A stretch of 64,000 nt of DNA from JACDBZ01 sp036262075 (lineage in GTDB: Bacteria; Chloroflexota; Limnocylindria; QHBO01), in the NCBI GenBank assembly GCA_036262075.1, contig DATAJO010000040.1, positions 8,789-72,788 on the forward strand. The letters are read 5' to 3'. Shown here piece after piece: positions 58,466 through 64,000 of this stretch. Position numbers and translations under genes: made by a program. Below the pieces are notes generated by a model that saw only the letters and a program-made list of their open reading frames with translations, was not told where the DNA came from and ran no database searches. How positions within the stretch are numbered: the first letter of the stretch is position 1; the number at the start of each line of letters is the position of its first letter.

Positions 58466-59413
58466 GTGAAGCGCTCCAACCGCCTCGTCATCCTGGTCGG
58501 CGTGCTGCTGGCCATCCTGGCCTTCGTGGCCATCGTCATCCTGCTCAACCAGCCGGATGGCGGTACAGCCGGCCCGGGCGCATCGGCCGAGCCCGAGCGC
58601 GCGACGGTCCTCGTGGCCACGCAGGACATCGAGATCGGCGACCCGGTCACGCCGGACGTCGTCGAGACCCGAGAAGTGGATCCCGAGGCGGTCCAGGGAA
58701 CGCCCCTCCAGGATCCCTCTGCCGTCCGCGGCCAGCCGGCATTGTTCGCCATCCCCGCGGACGCGCAGGTGCCCGCGGAGGCAATCGGAATCTTCCGCGA
58801 GGGCGACGTGGATGTCTCCGGCATGCTGCGTCCCGGTGAGAAGGCGATCGCCCTGCGCGTCGACTCGATCACCGGCGTCGGCTTCCTCGTCGAGCCGGCC
58901 GATACCGTCGACGTCATCGTCACCGCCGAGGTCAGCGTCCTCCAGGAGACGGCCGACTCGATCCAGAACACCGATCCGAACGTGCCGCCGCGCTTCGAGG
59001 AGATCCCCGGCCTCGAGGGCATCCGCACGGTGAAGGCGGTCCTCCAGGACAAGCGCGTCCTCTACGTCAGCGCCTCGCGAGCCCAGGCTCCCGAGCGTCG
59101 CGACACGAACGGCGACGGCGTGATCGACGATCAGGACGATCCGCCGACGGCCGATGCGATCGAGAGCGTCATCGTCGTCATCGCCGGCACCGCGCAGGAC
59201 GCCGAGGTCGTGCGCTGGGCGCAGCGCGACCAGAGCGAGCTGGCGAGCGAGCGCACCGAGCTGGCGCAGTCGATCAGCCTCATCGTCCGCGCCGACGACG
59301 ACGATGCGGTCGAGGAGACGGTCGGCGTGACGATCGACTCGCTCGTCGAGGAGTACGGCCTCCGTATCCCGAGCATCGTCGAGCAGCTGAACGAGGAGCT
59401 GCCGACCCCGTAA
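58466..59413 (+). CDS. cpaB: Flp pilus assembly protein CpaB/RcpC (315 aa)
   Basis: GTG 58466 after AAAGGGGAA. One N-terminal membrane helix (8-27), then an SAF domain (V-L-V-A-T-Q-D-I-E-I-G-D-P-V, 48-61) and the CpaB middle region (L-R-P-G-E-K-A-I-A-L-R-V, 121-132; V-G-F-L-V-E-P-A-D-T-V-D-V). Inserted at 213-224 is D-T-N-G-D-G-V-I-D-D-Q-D, which fits a Ca-binding EF-hand/dockerin-type loop and is not usual for CpaB. The protein helps assemble or guide the Tad pilus through the wall. A possible -10 TAGACT lies at 58382-58387. Confidence 0.9.
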   Translation: MKRSNRLVILVGVLLAILAFVAIVILLNQPDGGTAGPGASAEPERATVLVATQDIEIGDPVTPDVVETREVDPEAVQGTPLQDPSAVRGQPALFAIPADAQVPAEAIGIFREGDVDVSGMLRPGEKAIALRVDSITGVGFLVEPADTVDVIVTAEVSVLQETADSIQNTDPNVPPRFEEIPGLEGIRTVKAVLQDKRVLYVSASRAQAPERRDTNGDGVIDDQDDPPTADAIESVIVVIAGTAQDAEVVRWAQRDQSELASERTELAQSISLIVRADDDDAVEETVGVTIDSLVEEYGLRIPSIVEQLNEELPTP

Positions 59414-59456
59414 GGGGCGGCCTCCTCACCATCCCCGCGAGCGAGAGCACGGAACG

Positions 59457-60686
59457 ATGATCAAGGTCCTCATCGTCGACGACATTCCCGAGACGCGCGA
59501 CCACCTGTCGCGCCTCATCGGGCTGGAGCGCGAGATCGACGTGATGGGCACCGCCGGATCGGGCGAGGAGGCCATCGCCATGGCCCTCGACCTCCGGCCG
59601 GACATCATCGTCATGGACATCAACATGCCGGGCATGGACGGCGTGGCCGCCGCGGAGATCATCTCCCAGCGGCTTCCCTCCTCCCCGATCATCATGATGA
59701 GCGTCCACGGCGAGGCCGAGCATCTCAAGCGGGCCATGGGCGCCGGGGCGCGGGAGTTCCTGGTCAAGCCGTTCAGCGGCGACGAGTTCGCCACCTCGAT
59801 CAAGCGCGTCTACGAGCGCGAGCTCGCCCGGCGCGAACAGCTCGGGGCGGCGGCCCCGGCGGGCGCCGGCGCGGTGGCGGCGAGCAATGGGAACGTCGAG
59901 GACCACCAGGTCGTCGCAGTCTTCTCGCCCAAGGGCGGGGCGGGCCGCACGACGCTGGCCACGAACCTCGCCCTCGCCCTCCACAAGGAGACGAACCAGC
60001 GGGTCGCCCTCGTCGACGCCAACCTCCAGTTCGGCGACGTCGGCGTCCTCCTCAACCTGAACCCGAAGAACCGATCCGTCCTCGACGCCGTCGAGGGCGG
60101 CGAGCCGGACGCCGACATCATCGAGTCGGTGATGATCGACCACTCGACCGGCATCCGCGTCCTCCTCGCCCCGCCGTCGCCCGAGGGGGCCGACCTCGTC
60201 ACGCCGCAGTACCTGCGCAAGATCGTCGAGATCCTGCGCGAGTCGCACGACTGGGTCATCGTCGACCTGCCGTCGGGCCTGAACGATCACTCGCTCACCG
60301 TCCTCGACGCGGCCGACCAGATCCTCGTCGTCGCGGCGCTCGAGATCACGACGATCAAGAACGTCCGCCTCTTCCTCGAGGTGGCCGATCAGCTCGACTA
60401 CGAGCGCTCGAAGCTCCGGCTCGTCATCAACCGGTCGGATGCCTCGCAGGGCATCCGCATCGGCGACGTCGAGGCGTCCATCCGCCGATCCGTCGACGGC
60501 ACGATCGTCTCCGACGGGCGGCTGGCGGTGCTCGCCGTCAACCGCGGCGTACCATTCGTCGTGTCCCACCCCGAGTCGCCCCTGTCGCGAGACATCACCG
60601 CCCTCGCCCGGACCGTGGCCGGCGAGAAGGCGCCCTCCTCAACGAACGACAAGAACCCCAAGCGCGGCCTCTTCGCACGCCGATAA
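59457..60686 (+). CDS. tadZ: Tad pilus localisation ATPase TadZ/CpaE with intact receiver domain (409 aa)
   Basis: ATG 59457. Residues 1-120 are a receiver domain with D8/D9, phospho-acceptor D54, S82 and K104, all present (many TadZ proteins have degenerate receivers). A linker of Ala/Gly leads to a ParA/MinD-like ATPase starting V-F-S-P-K-G-G-A-G-R-T-T (155-166): the second Walker A Lys is Arg164, while K159 is kept. TadZ marks the pole where the pilus is built. Phosphorylation could link pilus placement to a kinase. It follows cpaB by 43 nt and precedes tadA by 16 nt. Confidence 0.92.
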   Translation: MIKVLIVDDIPETRDHLSRLIGLEREIDVMGTAGSGEEAIAMALDLRPDIIVMDINMPGMDGVAAAEIISQRLPSSPIIMMSVHGEAEHLKRAMGAGAREFLVKPFSGDEFATSIKRVYERELARREQLGAAAPAGAGAVAASNGNVEDHQVVAVFSPKGGAGRTTLATNLALALHKETNQRVALVDANLQFGDVGVLLNLNPKNRSVLDAVEGGEPDADIIESVMIDHSTGIRVLLAPPSPEGADLVTPQYLRKIVEILRESHDWVIVDLPSGLNDHSLTVLDAADQILVVAALEITTIKNVRLFLEVADQLDYERSKLRLVINRSDASQGIRIGDVEASIRRSVDGTIVSDGRLAVLAVNRGVPFVVSHPESPLSRDITALARTVAGEKAPSSTNDKNPKRGLFARR

Positions 60687-60702
60687 CGGAAGGATCTGAG
60701 CG

Positions 60703-62151
60703 ATGTCACTGCTGAAGCGAATCGAGCGGGCGCGACCCGCCGCCGAGGGAGAGGCCACCCCGGCCGTCCCGGCGGCGCCTGCCCCCTCTCAGCCCGGGGG
60801 AGCGCAGCAGCCGCCGGCGGTTCCGCCGAGCGGTGGGACACCGACGCCTCCGCCCGGGGCCGCCTCCCGGTTCTCCGCCGCCCTGCCGGCACGCGAGTCG
60901 TTCCGCGAGGCGAAGTACCGCGTCCAGAACCGCCTCATCAATGACCTCGACCCGAAGCTCGACCTGACGAACCAGACGGAGGTCCGGCGCCAGATCGAGG
61001 AGCTGTTCGGGAAGATCGCCGACGAGGAGGGCCTGGCTCTCACCCGCGCCGAGCGCGTGCGGATGCTCGAGCAGATCACCGACGAGATCCTGGGCCTCGG
61101 CCCGCTGGAGCCGCTCCTGCGCGACGAGACGATCACCGAGGTGATGGTCAACGGCCCGCAGCAGGTCTACATCGAGCGCGAGGGCAAGCTCGAGCTGACG
61201 AACGTGACCTTCCAGAACGACGAGCACGTCATGAAGGTCATCCAGCGCATCATCGCGCCGATCGGCCGCCGCGTTGACGAGTCCTCGCCGATGGTCGACG
61301 CCCGCCTCGCCGATGGCTCCCGCGTGAACGCGATCATCCCGCCGCTGTCGCTCGTCGGTCCGGTGATCACGATCCGGAAGTTCTCGGCCACACCGTTCAC
61401 CGTCGACGACCTCATCCGCTTCGGCACCGCCACCCCGGAGATGTTCGAGTTCCTCGAGGCCTGCGTGAAGGCCCGCCTCAACATCTTCGTATCGGGCGGC
61501 ACCGGCTCGGGCAAGACGACGATGCTCAATATCCTGTCGTCGTTCATCCCCGATGACGAGCGGATCGTCACCATCGAGGACGCCGCCGAGCTCCAGCTGC
61601 GGCAGGAGCACGTCGTGACCCTCGAGGCGCGCCCCTCGAACATCGAGGGCAAGGGCGCCATCCCGATCCGCGAGCTGGTCCGCAACGCCCTCCGCATGCG
61701 GCCGGATCGCATCGTCGTCGGAGAGTGCCGTTCGGCCGAGGCGCTCGACATGCTCCAGGCCATGAACACCGGCCACGACGGCTCGATGTCGACCGGCCAC
61801 GCCAACACCCCGCGCGACATGCTGTCCCGCCTCGAGACGATGGTGCTCATGGCCGGCATGGACCTTCCGCTGCGGGCCATCCGCGAGCAGATCAGCTCCG
61901 CGGTCGACCTCATCGTCCACCAGAACCGCCTCAAGGATGGCTCGCGCAAGATCGTGAACATCACCGAGGTCCAGGGGATGGAGGGCGACGTCATCGTCAT
62001 GCAGGATGTCTTCGTCTTCGAGCAGACCGACGTCGTCGACGGGAAGATCCAGGGCCGCCTGAAGGCCACCGGGATCCGCCCGCACTTCGTCGAGAAGTTC
62101 GAGGTGATGGGCATCCACCTGCCGCCGAACATCTTCGGCTCACCGTTCTAG
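60703..62151 (+). CDS. tadA: Tad pilus assembly ATPase TadA/CpaF (482 aa)
   Basis: ATG 60703 after GGAAGGATC. A ~60-residue Pro/Ala-rich N-terminal extension precedes the CpaF N-domain and the secretion ATPase with Walker A S-G-G-T-G-S-G-K-T-T, Asp box T-I-E-D-A-A-E-L, Walker B-region R-I-V-V-G-E-C-R and His box T-G-H-D-G-S-M-S-T-G-H-A-N. It powers pilus extension (and perhaps retraction) in the cytoplasm with TadB and TadC. Confidence 0.96.
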   Translation: MSLLKRIERARPAAEGEATPAVPAAPAPSQPGGAQQPPAVPPSGGTPTPPPGAASRFSAALPARESFREAKYRVQNRLINDLDPKLDLTNQTEVRRQIEELFGKIADEEGLALTRAERVRMLEQITDEILGLGPLEPLLRDETITEVMVNGPQQVYIEREGKLELTNVTFQNDEHVMKVIQRIIAPIGRRVDESSPMVDARLADGSRVNAIIPPLSLVGPVITIRKFSATPFTVDDLIRFGTATPEMFEFLEACVKARLNIFVSGGTGSGKTTMLNILSSFIPDDERIVTIEDAAELQLRQEHVVTLEARPSNIEGKGAIPIRELVRNALRMRPDRIVVGECRSAEALDMLQAMNTGHDGSMSTGHANTPRDMLSRLETMVLMAGMDLPLRAIREQISSAVDLIVHQNRLKDGSRKIVNITEVQGMEGDVIVMQDVFVFEQTDVVDGKIQGRLKATGIRPHFVEKFEVMGIHLPPNIFGSPF

Positions 62152-62173
62152 TCAGACAGAGAGGCGGACGACC

Positions 62174-63169
62174 ATGACGGGCATGCTGCCCTTCGTCATC
62201 GCAGCCATCGCGGCCATCGCCATCCTGGTGCTCTCCGTGGGCATCGCCATGAGTGGCGGTAGCGGCGGGATGGCCGCCCGCCTGGAGCGCTACGCGTCCG
62301 GGCGCGAGCCCACCGCCGATGCGGCCTCGGGAGACGCCCAGTCGGCGGTCGTGGCGAGCATCCAGAAGGCGATCGAGGGCCAGGACATGGCCTCGCGGAT
62401 GGCCACGGATCTCGCGCGCGCCGACCTGAAGATGAAGCCGGCGGAGTTCCTCCTGTTCTGGGCGATCACGCCGATCTTCTTCGTGTTCGCCGCGTTCCTC
62501 CTGAGCTTCGTCTTCCCCGGCTTCCGGAACCCGGTGGCGCTCGTCGGCATCTTCTTCCTCGGCGCGTACGCCCCGCGCTTCTACCTGAAGCGACGGCAGG
62601 CGCAGCGCCTCAAGAACTTCGCCGACCAGCTGCCGGACACGATCACGCTGCTGGCGAACTCGCTCCGCGCGGGATCGTCGTTCCTCCAGGGCATGGAGCT
62701 CGTCACCCGCGAGGCACGCCCGCCGATCTCCGAGGAGTTCGGCCGCGTCGTCCGCGAGATGCAGCTCGGCGTCGCCCTGCAGCCGGCCCTGAACAACCTC
62801 GTGCGCCGCGTGGCGTCCGAGGACCTGGAGCTGATGGTCACCGCCATCCAGATCCAGAGCCAGGTCGGCGGCAACCTCGCCACGGTGCTCGATGCGATCG
62901 CCCACACGATTCGCGAGCGGATCCGCATCTTCGGCGAGATCCAGACCCTGACCGCCATGCAGCGCTACAGCGGCTACGTCATCACGCTGCTGCCGGTCGG
63001 CCTGGCCGGCATCCTGTTCCTCATCAGCCCGAGCTACATCAGCAAGATGTTCGTCTCGCCGCCCGAGCTCATCGGGCTGCCGGCGGGCGTGGTGTTCATG
63101 TTGATCGGCCTGGTCAGCATGGGGATCGGCTTCCTGTTCATCCGCCGAATCGTCGACATCAAGGTGTAA
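62174..63169 (+). CDS. tadB: Tad pilus inner-membrane protein TadB (331 aa)
   Basis: An N-terminal membrane helix, a cytoplasmic segment, two helices (~95-140), then a T2SSF/GspF domain with F-A-D-Q-L-P-D-T-I-T-L-L-A-N-S-L-R-A-G and two C-terminal helices. The T2SSF platform sits in the cytoplasmic membrane and contacts TadA. Length and order are standard. Confidence 0.94.
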   Translation: MTGMLPFVIAAIAAIAILVLSVGIAMSGGSGGMAARLERYASGREPTADAASGDAQSAVVASIQKAIEGQDMASRMATDLARADLKMKPAEFLLFWAITPIFFVFAAFLLSFVFPGFRNPVALVGIFFLGAYAPRFYLKRRQAQRLKNFADQLPDTITLLANSLRAGSSFLQGMELVTREARPPISEEFGRVVREMQLGVALQPALNNLVRRVASEDLELMVTAIQIQSQVGGNLATVLDAIAHTIRERIRIFGEIQTLTAMQRYSGYVITLLPVGLAGILFLISPSYISKMFVSPPELIGLPAGVVFMLIGLVSMGIGFLFIRRIVDIKV

Positions 63170-63173
63170 CGAG

Positions 63174-64000
63174 ATGCCCGAGACCACCCTCGTCCTGATC
63201 ATCGCCGTCCTGGCGGCGCTCGCCGTCCTGCTCATCACGTTCGGCGTCGCGGCCCGGCCGGCGGAGGACGCCGTCCAGCAGCGCCTGTCGCAGCTCGTCG
63301 TCCAGCCGAAGTCGCTGGAAGAGATGGAGATGCAGCAGCCGTTCTACGAGCGCGTCATCCGTCCGACGATCCAGCGCCTGTCACGGCTCAGCCGCCGGCA
63401 GGAAGGCGGGATGATCGGTGCGATCGACGCGAAGCTCGAGAAGGCGGGCTTCCCCGGCGGGCTGCGCGGCGCCGACTGGGTCGGTGTGAAGCTCCTCGCC
63501 CTCATCGCGTTCTCGATCGGCGGCTTCCTGCTCGGTCTGCTCATCACGGCCGGCACGTTCGGCGCGGCGCTCCTGTTCGCGCTGTTCGGCGGCGTGCTCG
63601 GCTACATCGCGCCCGAGTTCTGGCTCGGCAAGAAGATCCAGGCCCGCAGCATGGCGATGACGCTCCAGCTGCCCGATGCGCTCGACCTGCTGACGATCTC
63701 CGTGGAGGCCGGACTCGGCTTCGACGCGGCGCTCTCGAAGGTGGTCGAGAAGATGGAGGGGCCGCTCGTCGAGGAGTTCCGCCAGGCGCTCGCCGAGGTG
63801 CGGATGGGTCGCCTGCGCCGCGAGGCGCTGCGCGACGTCGCCGTCCGCGCCGACGCCCAGCCGGTGACGAACTTCATCGGCGCCATCGTCCAGGCCGAGC
63901 AGCTCGGCGTGCCGATCGCGAAGGTGCTCCAGATCCAGTCGAACCAGCTGCGCATCGAGCGCCGCCAGCGCGCCGAGGAGGCCGCGGCAAAGGCGCCGGT
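63174..64000 (+). CDS. tadC: Tad pilus inner-membrane protein TadC (3' truncated by window end)
   Basis: ATG 63174, 4 nt after the tadB stop, and open to the last base (275 residues visible). N-terminal helix (5-25), a second pair (~100-145), then the T2SSF domain with L-Q-L-P-D-A-L-D-L-L-T-I-S-V-E-A-G-L-G-F. It pairs with TadB as the second platform subunit. The remaining C-terminal helix lies beyond 64000. Confidence 0.93.
   Translation, partial: MPETTLVLIIAVLAALAVLLITFGVAARPAEDAVQQRLSQLVVQPKSLEEMEMQQPFYERVIRPTIQRLSRLSRRQEGGMIGAIDAKLEKAGFPGGLRGADWVGVKLLALIAFSIGGFLLGLLITAGTFGAALLFALFGGVLGYIAPEFWLGKKIQARSMAMTLQLPDALDLLTISVEAGLGFDAALSKVVEKMEGPLVEEFRQALAEVRMGRLRREALRDVAVRADAQPVTNFIGAIVQAEQLGVPIAKVLQIQSNQLRIERRQRAEEAAAKAP

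Overview
The window is a 64 kb piece of a high-GC bacterial chromosome, mostly with G or C at third codon positions. Lineage is inference: a Flp/Tad pilus locus beside an SLH-type surface protein, DUF5317, many polytopic GT87/GT39-like sugar transferases, several apparently leaderless promoters and little synteny with classical models best fit a Chloroflexota bacterium, perhaps of the Limnocylindria type; an actinobacterium is less likely. No rRNA, tRNA, transposase, prophage or CRISPR array was seen.

Layout. 1-2281: the 3' end of a SARP/BTAD regulator, an unusual leader region with a promoter, hairpins and two tiny ORFs ending in Gly-Trp, then a membrane HD-GYP protein whose membrane half differs in codon use from its HD-GYP half. 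2271-6383: a DUF5317-MFS fusion, two small membrane proteins and an orphan NtrC-type regulator. 6730-19903: a solute uptake and catabolism island. It holds a branched-chain-amino-acid-type ABC importer (lipoprotein, LivH, a fused LivM-LivG, LivF), a leftward cupin / SDR / XRE-cupin set, and a rightward operon of creatinase-like M24 hydrolase, thiamine-dependent E1 alpha and beta, a 3-hydroxyisobutyrate-dehydrogenase-like enzyme and an amidohydrolase. The substrate is unknown. 20127-23138: YtxH-like protein, protein-L-isoaspartate methyltransferase, YggT-like protein, GT4 glycosyltransferase.

23139-33637: genes for an XRE protein, a secreted metallophosphatase, a MetF-like protein plus MetE, and a hybrid histidine kinase with an HD-GYP response regulator. 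Their intergenic gaps carry eight copies of a ~180 bp imperfect-palindromic repeat, the most striking unexplained structure here. Two genes in this stretch share near-identical promoters whose -10 box lies 6 nt from a GTG start.

33638-52704: small membrane proteins, a flavin amine-oxidase-like protein, a beta-propeller protein, then a surface-glycan region. This has an O-antigen-ligase/TPR protein, GT87-type transferases, alkaline-phosphatase-superfamily membrane enzymes (three here, a fourth at 54680) and GT39-like proteins, with a repeated GT87-then-phosphatase-superfamily gene pair. 52828-54616: a DegS/DegU-like two-component pair.

56120-64000: an SLH-type surface protein behind a long structured leader (a weak c-di-AMP riboswitch candidate), then a Tad pilus operon (flp, cpaB, tadZ, tadA, tadB, tadC) running off the end. 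Pili, SLH protein, glycan enzymes and two HD-GYP proteins together suggest a theme of cell-surface remodelling and attachment under nucleotide second messengers.
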